Below, piece after piece: positions 35,578 through 47,814 of a DNA stretch of 64,000 nt. How positions within the stretch are numbered: position 1 is the first letter of the stretch; every line of letters starts with the position of its first letter. The translations under genes were made by a program, and so were the position numbers. A model generated the notes under the pieces. The model ran no database searches. It had not been told where the DNA came from and worked only from the letters and a program-made list of their open reading frames with translations. Source of the DNA: Jaltomata sinuosa (taxonomy: Eukaryota; Streptophyta; Magnoliopsida; Solanales; Solanaceae); the NCBI GenBank assembly GCA_003996215.1, contig QJPP01003106.1, positions 1 to 64,000 on the forward strand, in the 5' to 3' direction.

Positions 35578-37841
35578 ACACCCTTAACTTAAGATTGTTG
35601 CTTGTCCTCAAGCGACAACAGAAAACCATTCTAAAATGATGCTTTAGCAAAAGAACACCAGGAACTACGGCAGTCATATGATCTAGCAATTAATCTCACA
35701 ACAATCACCCCCCTCCCCCCATCTTTTTCAATACAAAACAAGTGCATAACTTCCATTTATCAAGACAATGCAAGAGGATCCATGTACGACATTACGCTAT
35801 CAATAAATGACCTAGCATACACATATGAGACTCACACTAACAGTCAGCAGTCAAAGTTGCTCCACAAAGAAGTCCCAATCACACACTAATACAGGTAAAA
35901 TTTCTGGGACTGAACTAAAATGCTCACACTCACAAAGATATTCAAACAGTGCGTGCACAATACCATAGGCTTTCCCTTATTTTCTATACCTCGGCTTTCG
36001 AACAATTGGGTTAGGATCACTATAGGACTTTACTTGGCTTGTAATGTAGGCTCGGGGATGGGTATGGTAGATATGGGACATAGTGACTAAGCCCTCCTTG
36101 ACACTACGCTATGTTGCTTCCACTTACCAGACCAATTCTATTCTTTTCCTCCCCTTTTTATTTATTTCTTCTTTTTCAAGTGACAGGTGCGACTTTTGTT
36201 TCAAACTCAACTTATTCTCTCACACTTTCTTTTTTTTTCTTTTTCTTTTTCTTTTCATTTCTCTTCTTTTTTTTTGTTTTTTTTCTTTGTTTTTTTCTTT
36301 ACATACCTGCCACACCCGTTATCTCTCTTTTATATTACTAACCTCTTCTTTTCATACCCATATTTCTCACTTGCCTCTACAGTAGGCACCCTCAACTTAG
36401 GCGATTTGCCTGAGTTGAGGTACACAATGTCCAAGAAGGAACCAGGGCCAAACTAAAGGTTCGTAGAAAACAGGGAAGGTGATTAGGCTAAACAACAAAA
36501 GGGTAAATTCAGGCTCAAAATCAAGGATCGAAGGGTATTCACATTATTTGGTCGGTCATTTAGAAATGCGGTGGACTATTTAAAAAATGGCCTCTGATCC
36601 TTTCCTAGCCAACTATCCTAAAACCTAGGCAAGACTAACCAGGAAAGTTCTAGATTGGCATGCAAAGCAAGAACAATGCAAAAATTAGCTCACACACACA
36701 TGGTACAGAGTCAAAAAATCACATGATACCTATAAGGTTCATACTCTAGCTTAAGCTATTCATCAGATCAATTAACACAATTTCGTACACAGATCCATAA
36801 CAGTTAGTCTATCAAGAACAAATACTATTATGTCACATAAAAATTTGGAGGGGTCTCTATTTTTTTCAATAAAAAATCCAATTCAAAATCATACCATAGA
36901 CTACGCTAAGTTCCTTTTCTTCTTTTCCTACACACAACCTATACTAAATATGCCGGTTCAATAGAAATTAAAAATCTTTGGGGAAAGAACACATGCAAGA
37001 AAACCCCAAGGACTCGGGTACTTTATGAGTACCTTCATGGGTTGCCTCCCATGCTGCATCTGATTTAATGTCGCGGCATGACGCTAGTGTTTTAGCTACT
37101 CAGACTTCACTAGAACACTCTACAAAAATACCAGATGACCACAAACTGCCCCCACCCCATCTAAAAAGTTGTGCATTGTCCCCAATGCACTAAAAAATTA
37201 TAAGCAAGGGATACTAGGCATACCTGTGGCGCCTAAGCGCGGTCATCGGGTGTAGCAAAAGTCGGGCCTGCTATATTAGTGCCCATAGTCGTCTCTCCTA
37301 CAGGAACTGCCTCCGCAGTCCTTTCAACAACAATATATGCCGCTTGGGCAGCTTCATCAACCGACACTCCCACAATGGGGTTTAAAGAAGTTTCCTCCGT
37401 GGCTCCCGCGACACCACTTCCCAAACCACCCATACCTATGGAGTCAATATGAATTTAATGGATGGCTAGAGACTCTTTTGCTACCTCAGTTTCTTTCTTC
37501 TGCCTCTTCTTTCCAGCATTATCTTCTTTTTTCTTCTGTGATTTAGGGCTCAAAGGGGCATTCTCATCCCGAACCCTCTTATCTCTTCTCTATCTCTTTC
37601 TTATGGGTTCAGGGTCAATTTTAGCTATTCTGGTTTGGTCACGTGGAGGGAAATGTGCCAGTAGGTCTATGAAATCGTCCTCCGTGGTCTCGATATGTGG
37701 TAACTGAATTTCTAGTACCTGTCTCTTTTGGATCACCTCTACATCCGCTCAGACCTTTGCAATCTCTATAAGAATGGCGGTGAGGTATGGAATGGTCAAA
37801 TCCTGAATCCTATCACTCACCCTGATCTCTATGGTATCCAA
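35578..37841 (-). other. Athila-2 3' non-coding interior and polypurine tract
   Basis: The minus strand ends in CTTAAGTTAAGGGTGT (35578-35593) before the LTR. A second PPT-like copy CCTAAGTTGAGGGTG lies at 36387-36401. A long pyrimidine run on the plus strand (36220-36300) is the purine tract also seen in Athila-1. The landmark for GCATTGGGGACAATGCA lies at about 37170, and the Athila spacer GGGAGGCAACCC (minus) at about 37033. No gene; long open frames on the plus strand here are low-complexity. Confidence 0.75.
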
Positions 37842-39504
37842 TCATGCATTTAGACTTTCAATGGATTTCTGGACCGGAACCATAGCATCAGCTATTTCTC
37901 TTCGGATCTGCGGCTTCACAGAATTTGAGAACCTCTTCATTTGCTCATCTGCATGGAAGGCCGCTTTAGCAACTTTGCTGAACACCTCACTGGTAAAGAA
38001 ATAGTACTGACCCTGCTCACTAGATGGACCGGATTGAGCGGATGAAGACGGGCCTGGTGCAGAAGTTGATGGTCCAGAAGTCGATGTAGCATGCTCATCA
38101 AATACAACTAAGGCGTTCGGTGGCAAGTCTCCACTAGGCTCAGAAAACTCATATGCAGTTGCATAAGCTCTTGCCCGTGCCACTGGGTTTGTTATATCCC
38201 GAATAAGGTCTATGTCCTGGAAGCTAGTTACTTGCACGGTCCAGTCTACCCCTGTCATCTCGAGCACCTCAGCTGTCTGACATAGTTGAGTGATCAGGCA
38301 AGGAAAAGGAATGGATGTGGATGGTCGCAGTGCCCGTTCTCTGATTTCCTCTGCAATAATGCAGGGAATGATAATGTCATATCTGGACATGATGGCTGCA
38401 ACCAAGATGTCCCGATCTGGAGTGAGTGTGTTATCTGCTGTAGTGGGTACCAACCGATGCCCAACCACGGACCACCAGAACATTCCTGCCATACTCAGCG
38501 ATGCCTTAGTGATCTTTATAATGTCCGTTGTCAACCATGATGGGTTTACGTCAGTGATAGCTGAGGCAATCCACCTGTAAGGTATTTTTTTTTTGTTTGA
38601 ACTGCTCCATGCGTGCATCCAACTTTGGCTGGGATGTTGGTGCTACAAAGTTCAAGCCATAAATGAAACGCTGAATGGTGCACTCCGAAATATCAACTTG
38701 GACCCCGTACTTGCACTCTCTCTAAGTCTACCTATGACTTCAGACTCTTACCCTTCTCACACATGTTTTTCAATGTGGCTGCATAGGCTGCATAAAATTC
38801 ACGGACCAGCACCGGGTTATATGGACCACCCGGCCGACTCATCCACTAGAACCCATAATGATCGTACAACCCTTTGACGTCGCCCATGTCATCTAAACCA
38901 GCAGATCTGATCTCTACTTCCTCATGGATGCTGTGCCTTGGGTGCCCTTTGTCAGTCAAAGCCAAACTTTTGTGGTAGAACCTGGATGTACCCTCAATAG
39001 CCCATTGGACCCTGTCTCGTACTCCAGTGGTTTTGCATCTAAAAATGGGGGGAGCTACGGGGACAGCCTCATCAATCTGTGGCTCTTTAGTAGCAAGAAC
39101 CTCTTCAACGGAGCGTTTTCTTTGTCGCTTGGGCTAGCACTCTCGGAGTATGAGTCTGACCCTTCATCTTTCTTGCTACCCGAGGCTGTACCATCTCCTG
39201 ATTTGGACCAATCGGACCCACTTTCTTATGGTGCTGAAATAGACTCACCCTCTCCCTCTTCAGACTGGGGAAGAGTGGCCTTTGATTGGAACTTTGCCTG
39301 CTGTCTAGTGGTCTGGGGTATGGCATCCGGGTCAGACTCTATAGTGTAAACCTCTTCCGAACAACTCTCTTCCGACTCAGAGGCCTCATCTCGGATTTGT
39401 CTTCGTTGTCCGATTAGTGCCTCTGAGTCCTTGGTAGTGACTTTCTTCTGTGTTCTTAGGATGCATGGTACCTGCGGGGTGGACTTCATTAGTATACAAA
39501 ACAA
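37842..39504 (-). pseudogene. Athila-2 envelope-like ORF (plant transposon protein family)
   Basis: This is the extra ORF after pol that marks Athila elements. The first piece (minus 39504-39226) is acidic with SESEESCSEEV. The middle part, broken by a frame change and stops, holds MSRPGGPYNPVLVREFY (around 38850), a motif shared with Athila-3 (VREFYAKA). The last piece (minus 38618-37842) starts near YRWIASAITDVNPSW and ends in Ser/Pro-rich and alpha-helical sequence. I matched it by memory to the putative plant transposon protein domain found in Athila ORFs. No clear signal peptide or membrane segment is visible, so a true envelope role is not supported. Function unknown. Confidence 0.75.
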
Positions 39505-39559
39505 TTAACACAAACACAGAAGTATGATGTTCAAGGCACTGTTTCAGTTCAGGGATTAT

Positions 39560-40412
39560 GGATCAAAAGACGGACCGTGGTTTGAAACCACGGATTCGTC
39601 CTATGAGTCATCGTTCAGTTTTAGAGCAGTGCCCATTTTTCACTTTATGTTTCAGTGACCACGAGTCATTTGACGAGTCATAGTTTGAAACTACGGTCCG
39701 TCCAGTGACTCCTGGTTTAGATTCAGAATGTACAGGTACAAAAGTGAGTTTTACGAGTGCGTCTACGGTCCGTAAAAATGAATTATGGTCCGTGGATGCA
39801 CTCGTATTTTCTGCGCAACCAATGTCATGATCAAAAACTCCCTCCCACTCAGTTTTTACATTCTTAAATCAATTTTCACAACACAAAACTCCCACATTTA
39901 TTTAAAATTCAAACCACCACACCTCACAGACCCTTCACACAGTAACTTAAGGTTTCACAATGGGGGTTTTCGATTTACACCATTGCCCTACTGATGGTTT
40001 CCTGAAGAGAAAAGAATGCACAAGAGCACTTACCCTTGATGATCCTAGTCCTTTTTCGTGGTTAGAAGAACGGTTATGTGATCGACCTTGTGAGTGCAAT
40101 ATTTTGAAAAATATCTTTGTGGATTTAGTTTTGGGAGTTTGAGTTGGATTAGGAGTGAAAGAGGGAGCAATTTTGATTTCTTTCCTTGTAAAAATGGCGG
40201 TTACCCAAATAGAAAGGAAGAAGTAGGTAGCAGCCGGGCCGGGTTTTATAAATTAAAGTTTGGGCCGACCTGGCTGCTTTTAATGTACCTGAGACCTATG
40301 AGTCACAACGACGGTCCGTTGTTAGGCTCATGGTCTTTAATTTTGACCTCACCAGCTTCCAGGGACGATGAGTCAGAACACGGACCGTGGTTCAAACCAC
40401 GGACCGTGCTGC
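39560..40412 (-). promoter_or_regulatory. Palindrome arrays around a TATA box upstream of the Athila-2 envelope-like ORF
   Basis: ACGGTCCGT or its complement lies at 39570-39578, 39693-39701, 39765-39773, 40311-40319, 40380-40388 and 40399-40407. CCGTGGTTT-G-AAACCACGG at 39575-39593 is a hairpin. Minus strand TTTATAAAACCC lies at 40243-40254 between the two clusters. The same 9-mer is in this element's LTRs. This is a candidate internal promoter (inference). Confidence 0.5.
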
Positions 40413-40439
40413 AAATCATCATTTCCCATGAGGAAAGAC

Positions 40440-41559
40440 CTGTACCATGAGGAAAGACATGTACCACCTTGAAGGATCCAATCCACTTGGACTTCAACTT
40501 GCCAGGAAACAAGTGAGGTCTTGAGTTGAATAGCAAGACCAAGTCACCCGGCTGAAAATCTCTCTTTTCTATCTTCTGGTTATGATACAGTTTCATCTTT
40601 TCCTTGTACAGTGCTGAACTCTCATATGCATTCAGGCGGAACTCATCAAATTCATTCACCTGCCCTAGCCGCTGAAACGATGCAGAACACTAGTCGAAAT
40701 TCAGCTTCTTCAATGCCCACATGGCCTTATGCTCTAACTCAACCGGAAGATGGCATGCCTTACCAAACACAAGATGATATGGTGAAATGCCTATTGGGGT
40801 CTTGTATGCAGTTCGGTATGCCCACAAGGCATAATCTAGCTTTCGCGACCAATCCTTTCTATTTGCATTGACGGTCTTGGACATGATTGACTTTATCTCT
40901 CTGTTGGACACCTCCACTTGTCCACTCGTCTGAGGATGATAAGGGGTTGCAACTCTGTGTTTCACTCCATATTTCTCAAAGAAGGAACAAAAAACTTTGT
41001 TGCAAAAGTGAGAGCCTCCATCGCTAATAATGGATTTTGGCGTAACAAACTTGGAGAAGATGTGCTTTTTCAAGAACCCTGTGACACACCTACCTTCATT
41101 ACTGGGAAGCGCAACCACCTCCACCCACTTAGATCAAAAGTCCATAGCCACCAATATGTACCGGTTTCCATCGGACAACACGAATGGACCCATAAAGTCT
41201 ATCCCCCAAACATTGAACAACTCAATCACAAGGATGAGGTTTAGAGGAAGCTCGTTCCTCCTTGATATACCTCCTTCCCTTTGACATCTGTTGTAAGCCT
41301 TAGCAAATTCATGGGCGTCTTTTGGAATAGTCTGCCAATAATAGCCGCATTGTAAGATCTTATGTGCCATCCGAATACCACTATGATGACCCCTAACTGG
41401 GGATAAATGGCACACTTCTAGTATCTCCATCATTTCAGCTTCTGGCACACATCTCTGGATCATGGTATCAGCACATACACGGAACAATAACGTCTCTTCC
41501 CAAAAGTATTTCTTGACATTGGACATGAAATTTCTTCTTTTCGTGGAGGGACATATCAT
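40440..41559 (-). pseudogene. Athila-2 integrase
   Basis: Same minus frame in three pieces (41559-41134, 41124-40690, 40659-40303) separated by single stops. The zinc region has HLSPVRGHHSG and then AKAYNRCQ, where Tyr stands at the first zinc Cys. Core: WGIDFMGPF, IISDGGSHF and GQVEVSNREIK give the D, D and E. After the core come KLYHNQKIEKRDFQPGDLVLL and SKWIGSFKVVHVFP, the C-terminal DNA-binding part. The ORF then runs into the palindromic array, so the natural end is near 40440. No chromodomain, as expected for Athila. Inactive through stops and the Cys loss. Confidence 0.88.
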
Positions 41560-41629
41560 CAGGCACTAAATCACTTGACAAATAGTTGGCAATGTACGCA
41601 AACCATGAGATCAAATCTTGAGAGGCAAC

Positions 41630-42990
41630 CAACACTTATTCATCAGGAAACCAGTCATCAATCTCTTGCTCATCATTCAGTTTCAACATTGCCTCTTCTT
41701 CCAGCCTAGACAAATGATCTTCTACTTGATTCTTTGTACCTCTTCGGTCTTTGACTTCAAAATTGAACTCTTGCAACAACAACACTCATCTAATCAGCCT
41801 TGGTTTTGCGTCCTTCTTTTCCATGAGATAATGAAGGGATGCATGGTCAGTGTGCACCACCACCTTGGTGCCAAGCAAATAAGATCAGAACTTCTTAAAC
41901 GCAAAGACCACAGTAAGCAGCTCATGTTCAGTCACAGTATAATTCTTTTGAGCAGGGTTAAGTGCTTTGCTAGCGTAGTATATAGGATGGAGGATCTTTT
42001 CACGCCTTTGTCCTAGGACTACTCCTAGCGCCACTCCACTAATATCGCACATAACCTCAAAGGGTTGAGACCAATCAAGAGAAATAATGATGGGAGCTGA
42101 GACCAACTTCTCTTTAAGGCACTCGAATGCCTTTAGACATGCATCATCAAACACAAACTTTACCTCTTTCTCCAACAGCTTGCACAATGGATTATCAATT
42201 TTTGAGAAGTCTTTGATAAACCTCCTATAAATACTAGCATGCCCCAAGAAGCTCCGAATACCCTTCACAGAAACTGGTGGAGGAAATTTTTCAATCTCTT
42301 CAATCTTGGCTCTATCAACCTCTATACCCTTCTTAGAAATTCGGTGCCCAAGTACTATGCCTTCTTTCACCATGAAGTGACATTTTTCCTAATTCAGCAC
42401 TAGGTTGCACTCTTCACATTGTTTCAGCACACAACTCAGATGATCCAAGCAATCTTCAAATGAGTCACCCACTATAGAAAAGTCATCCATAAATACCTCA
42501 ATAGTGTGTTCCACCATGTCTGAGAAAATGGACATTATACAACGCTAAAATGTTGCTAGCGCATTGCACAAACTGAACGGTATCCTTTTGAAAGCAAACG
42601 TCCCATATGGACAGGTGAAAGTGGTTTTCTCTTGGTCTTCAGGAGCAATCGAGATCTGATTGTATCTCGAATAACCATCAAGAAAACAATACCATCCTCT
42701 ACCAGCAAGATGGTCTAACATCTGATCCATGAACGACATCGAAAAATGATCCTTCTCAGTCCAAGCATTCGGCTTCCTATAGTCCATGCATATGCGCCAG
42801 CCTATGACTAGCCTTATCATAATTAGCTAATTCTTTGCATTAGGGACCACAATAATTCCTCCCTTTTTTGGCACACACTAAACCGGTCTTACCCACTTGC
42901 TATCAAAAATCGGATAAACCACACCTGCATCCAGCCACTTGATGATCTCTTTCTTGACAACTTCTTGCATAGGCTGATTCAACCTCTGCT
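41630..42990 (-). pseudogene. Athila-2 reverse transcriptase and RNase H
   Basis: Minus strand, one frame with several stops. RT motifs: ICMDYRKPNAWTEKDHF, CFLDGYSRYNQI, TFTCPYGTFAFKRIPFSLCNA, then VFMDDFSIVG with the catalytic FMDD at about 42485-42500, and VLGHRISKKGIEVD. RNase H follows: FEVMCDISGVALG, YTVTEHELLTVVFA, VVVHTDHASLHYL, DHLSRLE. The YTVTEKE-type and FMDD motifs are typical of Athila. A TAG after NALATF (42545) cuts RT just before the active site, and further stops fall in RNase H. Confidence 0.88.
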
Positions 42991-43135
42991 AGTGCTGAAT
43001 AGATGGAATACAATTAGGCTCGAGATGAATTTTATGTGTGCAGATTCCAGGTAGAAGCCCGATGATATCTGCGATAGTCCACCCAATGGATCTCTTAAGC
43101 TTCTGCAAGACAGAAACCATAGCTTCAACTTTCCC

Positions 43136-44342
43136 TTAACCTAGATTTGCAGTAATAATTACCGGCAAAGTCTCATTAGCTCCTAAGAATACATACCGAA
43201 GATGAGTTGGCAGCACTTTGAACTCCAAAACTGGGGGCTCCTCAATAGATGGGCGGGCGGGTGGTGTCTGCCTATTCTTCAAGTCCAAGTTCAACTTCTT
43301 TGGTGCATAACTGTAAGATCCCAAACCTGTGAGTGTTGCTACCATTTCATCATACTCTTCAATGTCATCACCTTCAAAGTTCATAATCACAGTTGCAAGG
43401 GCTTCGACACTAAGTGTCTCCTTAATAGGTATGACCAGCTGGTCCTCATCAACAACATCAATGACTGACACCACTCTCATAGCATCATGATGCTTCATAT
43501 ATTTGCATACATTGAAAGTCACCTCCTCATCATTCAGCCTGAATTTCATCTGATCTGTTTCCAAGTCAACCACAGCGAGTCCAGTGTCAAAGAATGGTCG
43601 CCCCAAGATAATGGGCACCTCGAATTCAACCTCACAATCCAGAATCACAAGTCTACGGGAAAGATAAACGTTTCAACCTTTACCAATACATCATAAAGAA
43701 TTGCCACAGGCCTCTTCACAAGCGATCTGCCATAAGTAATCGCATTGTAGTCAGAGTGGGGGCTCCCAAGCCCAACTAATTATATACTTCTAGTGGCATG
43801 AAATTTATGCTAGCTCCCAGATCACACAAATCTTTGGCGAAGTAGAAGGCTCCAATCGTGCAAAGAATGGTGAAGGCTCCAGGATCTTCTTTTTTATGTA
43901 CCATAGAATGAGATGCTATTGCACTGCAGTGGTGCAAATTATTGGTTGTCTCAAAGCTAACCGTCCTCTTCATAGTCACAAAATACTTTATGAATTTAGC
44001 ATAACCAGGCATCTGCTCTAATGCTTTTACCAAAGGGATATTGACTGATAGTTGCTTCAGCATGGAGATGAACTTGTGAAATTTGATGTCCTCAACCTTT
44101 TTATTCAACCTCTGGGGATAAGGTGGAGGAGGCAGTGGCATGGGTTTCAGGATCGGTGCAACATCTTTGCTCTTTGTCTTCATTTCAGAAGATTGTCTCT
44201 CAGATGACCCTTCACCACTATTCTTCTCTTCAGACTCGACTACAATCTCAGCATCATCCTTCTTAGCTTTAGCTGGCTCACCAATAACTATAGGAATGGG
44301 AGGATTAACATTCTGCTTTCCTCTCTGAGTAGTCACTGCCAT
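43136..44342 (-). pseudogene. Athila-2 protease region
   Basis: Two open pieces. Minus 44342-43776 has a Pro-rich linker (PMPLPPPPYPQRLNKKVED), PLVKALEQMPGYAKF and the active-site motif DLGASINFMPLEVY. After a stop and a frame change, minus 43648-43136 holds ILDCEVEFEVPIILGRPFF and a tail leading to RT. The order and motifs match the protease part of Athila-1 (DLGASINLM, PIILGRPLL). Confidence 0.85.
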
Positions 44343-44349
44343 AACATGT

Positions 44350-45983
44350 AGATCATTTTTTGGGTTCTAAATGGTGTCTCTTGGGAGAGTTCCCTTTTGG
44401 CACGGATTCGTGCTTGTTGACAGCTGGTGCATCTGTGTATCAAGCTACTTTATGGAGACAGAGTGAGACTCCACCTTCTTACTGATTCCTGAAAGTTCAT
44501 CTTTTATCTCCTTCATACTTGCATCCATGGATTCAACCTTTTGGAACACCTTGTTGATCAGATCTCTCATGCTAGGTTGTGGAGGTTTATCGTCATGATT
44601 TCCTGGAGGAACATACAGACCACTCCTTTCATTCTTATACCCATCCTTCTTCTGCCAGTCACCATCTCTGTATCTATCTCTGTAACTGGACCAATTGTAG
44701 TAGTCATCTCTGTCTCTGTTCCGACCTTAATTTCCTTGGCCAGAGGCCCGAAAACCCGCCCCTTGATCATTCAGATAACTAATATCCTCTTCATATGAGT
44801 ACTCGTCTGGCCTTGGTGCTTTACCTTAAGAACCGATGGCTTTAACCTTTTCCAATCCCTCACTTAGGATTTTCTTTGCAATCAACCCCACATTCATGTT
44901 CATCTCAACAACTTCCTGTTTGAGTTCTTGGAATACAATGACATTCATGGTGTTTCCAACTGCATATGTACCTACTAGAGTCTCAGCCTCCCTAGTGTGC
45001 CATGCTCGGTTGGTCTTCGCAACCCTTTCTAGCATCTCCGCAGCCTCATAATATGTATTCTCCATGAATGCTCCTCCAGTTACAGTGTCAGCTACCTCTT
45101 TAGTGTTGGCGTTCAATGCTTTGTAGAATATCTCCATCATATGCCTTGAAGGAATTTTGTATCTCGGAACTTGTTTCAGCTTCTTCTTAAACCTTATCCA
45201 AGACTCATACAATGCTTCTGCAAGTAGCTGCGTGAAATTGTAGATCTCCTGCTTCAGCTGCAACATCCTCGATGGAGGAAACAACCGCTCCAGAAACTAA
45301 TTCTTCAGCTCATGCCACTTATATATGGAATTATCAGGTAGTTTTGAGAGCCATGCAGTTGCCTCACCGGTAAATGAAAATGGAAATAGCCTTAATCTGA
45401 TAGCCTCTTGCCCCACACCTGGCATATTGTACGATTTGCAAATTCCCACAAAACTCTGCACATGTAGAATTGCATCTTCCGTGGGCTTTCCTGAATGAAG
45501 TCCTTTTAGGTTGAGCAGCTGGATCATGGTGCTGGTGATATCAAACTTCATTCCATCATCCAGTGGTGGCAGCAATATGGGTCCAGTGGTGCCAAATTCC
45601 TCTTCATCATCATCATCCTCATCATCAAAATACCAAGGGATATGCCTTGGCAGCTGCATCTGTTCGCAACTATTGTATGGCAAACGTCTAGTTGCTGCCT
45701 CGTCTCGGACAACATGTTGTCTTCCTTGCCTTGCTTGCTCAGCTGTAGCATTTCGATCTGCAAGAATTTTTGCAATTTGAGCATCTTCAGCAGCAAGGGC
45801 ATCTTCACCTTCCTTTTGGCGTGCTGCATCATCCTTTTTCCTCTGCTCGGCTTTAGCTAGTAGCCGAGCTATAATCTTCTCTTGAGTCTCATGCTCTCCC
45901 TCCTTAGCCATATTTCGTAGTGTTTTGGAGAGCTCCGGATCGTAAGGGATCAAGGGATTGCCTTGACTCCTGGTACTGCGCAT
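44350..45983 (-). pseudogene. Athila-2 gag
   Basis: The start is the ATG at 45983 (MRSTRSQGNPLIPYDPELSK), similar to the Athila-1 gag start. A Glu/Ala/Lys-rich N-terminus with probable coiled coil and an Asp-rich run (DDEDDDDEEE) leads to FDITSTMIQLLNLKGLHSG and the gag domain (FLERLFPPSRMLQLKQEI, ESWIRFKKKLKQVP, TNRAWHTREAE). One frame is kept from here through the first protease piece, with stops at 45297, 44826 and a few more. These residues align along the whole length with Athila-1, which fixes the family. Confidence 0.88.
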
Positions 45984-46091
45984 GTACAAGTGTGTAACAT
46001 GAGATCAAAACAAAAACAACAGAAAAAGTAAAATCAGGAAATAAGGACTAAAAGTGAAATAAACACAATCTCTCTTAATCCTAAACCGTAT

Positions 46092-46109
46092 TCCCCGGCA
46101 ACGGCGCCA
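46092..46109 (-). promoter_or_regulatory. Primer-binding site of Athila-2, tRNA-Asp
   Basis: Minus strand TGGCGCCGTTGCCGGGGA, as in Athila-1, five bases inside the LTR. Confidence 0.92.
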
Positions 46110-46114
46110 AAATT

Positions 46115-47814
46115 TGATACGCCCAAATTACACCTCCTTTTAGAAGCATAAGCGGGCGTTGATCAAATATAGAACCCAATGAAGGTTTGGGTCGATCCCA
46201 CAAGGAATATGGTAGGACTATGGTCGATTAATGTTTAATCGTGCTCTTAGTCGATTATTTCCCACAAAAAGGGGGTTTTTAAAGTAACAACTAGTAATTG
46301 AACTTAGAAAGTAAACAAGTAACACGTGACAATTTTAAGAGTTGAAATCAATGGGTGAGATGACTAGGGTAGTGTTCCCCATGAGATTATAACTTAGTAA
46401 GGCTTTGTACTTAGTAAGCTAGTTTGGTGCTTAGCATGCAGAATCGGTAAGTTAGGTTCACCTAATTCCTTGGTCCGGCAACTAGGTGAATTTCACCACA
46501 CACTTTGGTTTGTCAGTGGGTGTATGCTTTACTAACCATTACCCTGGATCCCCAGATTAGCTATTCCCGGATAAGTTCAAGCTATTAGATGAGGGTTGGT
46601 AGCCTCAAATCTCCGTTGTTAAACAACCCTTTTCCCATCCGTTACCTCATTGGTCCAGCAAGTAAGGATAAGGCTAGTTCTAACATTGCGCACCGTTAAA
46701 AAGCAATCAAAATAAAGGGAAGAACAATACATGCATAAACATTGCCCTAGATTACCTAAGTACTTTTCCTACTTCGTTAATCCTTCATGGTTCCCACAAC
46801 CCTAGTTGTGGATTTAGCTACTCATGTTCATAAGTAAACAATCAAGAGTTATTAGTGTGTTCATGATCATATACTTACAATAAGAGTTAAAGAAATCCGG
46901 AATCTTGAATAGATGAAGGTGGAAGTTAGAACAATGAACTATGAATATGTATAACTCTCAAAAACCAAGAACAAACTAATATCACAAAGTTACGAATGTG
47001 TTTTCTACAAAATATCTTGCATAAAAACGTAAAAGAAAACATAGGAAAAGTATTAATAGACAATGGAAATCCTGTCCTAACAAAACTAGGAAACTGGGCT
47101 CGGCAGGGACCACGGGTTGGATGACGATCCGTCATTTAGAACGACGGTTCATAGTCTGATGGAGTCAACCGTGGTCCTAGCTGGTCAGCGTCTTCTGACT
47201 TGAAAAACTATGGTTGGAACCACAAGTCATGCTTTTGAATGACGGCTCGTCTTTTGACTCGTGGTTCCTTGGTCCATTTTTTTGTCCCTTCTCTGATTCA
47301 GTGACTATGACTCACAGAGACGGACCGTACTTTGGAAGTACGGTCCGTTCATCAATCTGTGCTTCTTTCTACCCTTTTTCCTTTCTGTAGTATCTTCACT
47401 CTACGTGTCACATGGATGGGTCCGTCGTATTGAAACACAGACCGTAGACTGGTTCGTCATTTTCTCCAAACTTTGCATAGTTTCTGAACCTTGGTCTACG
47501 TGTCAGAGTGATGGATCCATGGTTCTGAATCATGAACCATCAAGTGAGTCGTGCTTCTCGTTTGTACTTGCACACTTTCTGAACCTTGGACTACGATTCA
47601 CAGTGACAGATCCATGGTTTTGAATCACGAACTGTCAAGTGAGCCATCGTCTCTGTAGCTTTCCAATTTCTGCTCAATTTCCATAACTTTGCTCTAGGAT
47701 CCATTTTTCCTGCACACTTAACCAAAAACATCAAATCTACCAATAAAATGCCCAAGAACTTGCAAAAATACTAAGTATTAAGCATCGATAGTGACGTACT
47801 TCTACATCACATCA
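46115..47814 (-). repeat. Athila-2 5' LTR (1700 bp)
   Basis: Plus strand TGATACGCCC to CACATCA, homologous to 33883-35577. The TATA box is changed to CTATTAATAC (minus, 47050-47059). Confidence 0.92.
47320..47348 (-). repeat. Perfect hairpin in Athila-2 5' LTR, loop inverted
   Basis: Same 13-bp arms as at 35087-35115 but with loop TGG instead of CCA; the 29-mer is the exact reverse complement of the other. Confidence 0.9.

Larger units (their letters stand above)
33883..47814 (-). mobile_element. Athila-2: full-length Athila-type element with envelope-like ORF
   Basis: LTRs 33883-35577 and 46115-47814, with TGTAT left and GGTAT right as a near-matching 5-bp target duplication. On the minus strand: 5' LTR, tRNA-Asp primer-binding site, gag, protease, RT, RNase H, integrase, a spacer, an envelope-like ORF, a long 3' non-coding part, polypurine tract, 3' LTR. 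The reading frame changes twice (between 43776 and 43648, and between 41885 and 41559) and there are many stops. It inserted in the Tekay-2 LTR. Confidence 0.93.

Noticed and set aside
36083..36456. Three overlapping Phe/Ser/Leu-rich open frames that could look like membrane proteins
   Set aside because: They are translations of a poly-pyrimidine run in the Athila-2 non-coding tail, open only because of base composition.
38924..39349. Plus-strand 141-codon open frame
   Set aside because: It is antisense to the Athila-2 envelope-like ORF, whose motifs identify the true strand.
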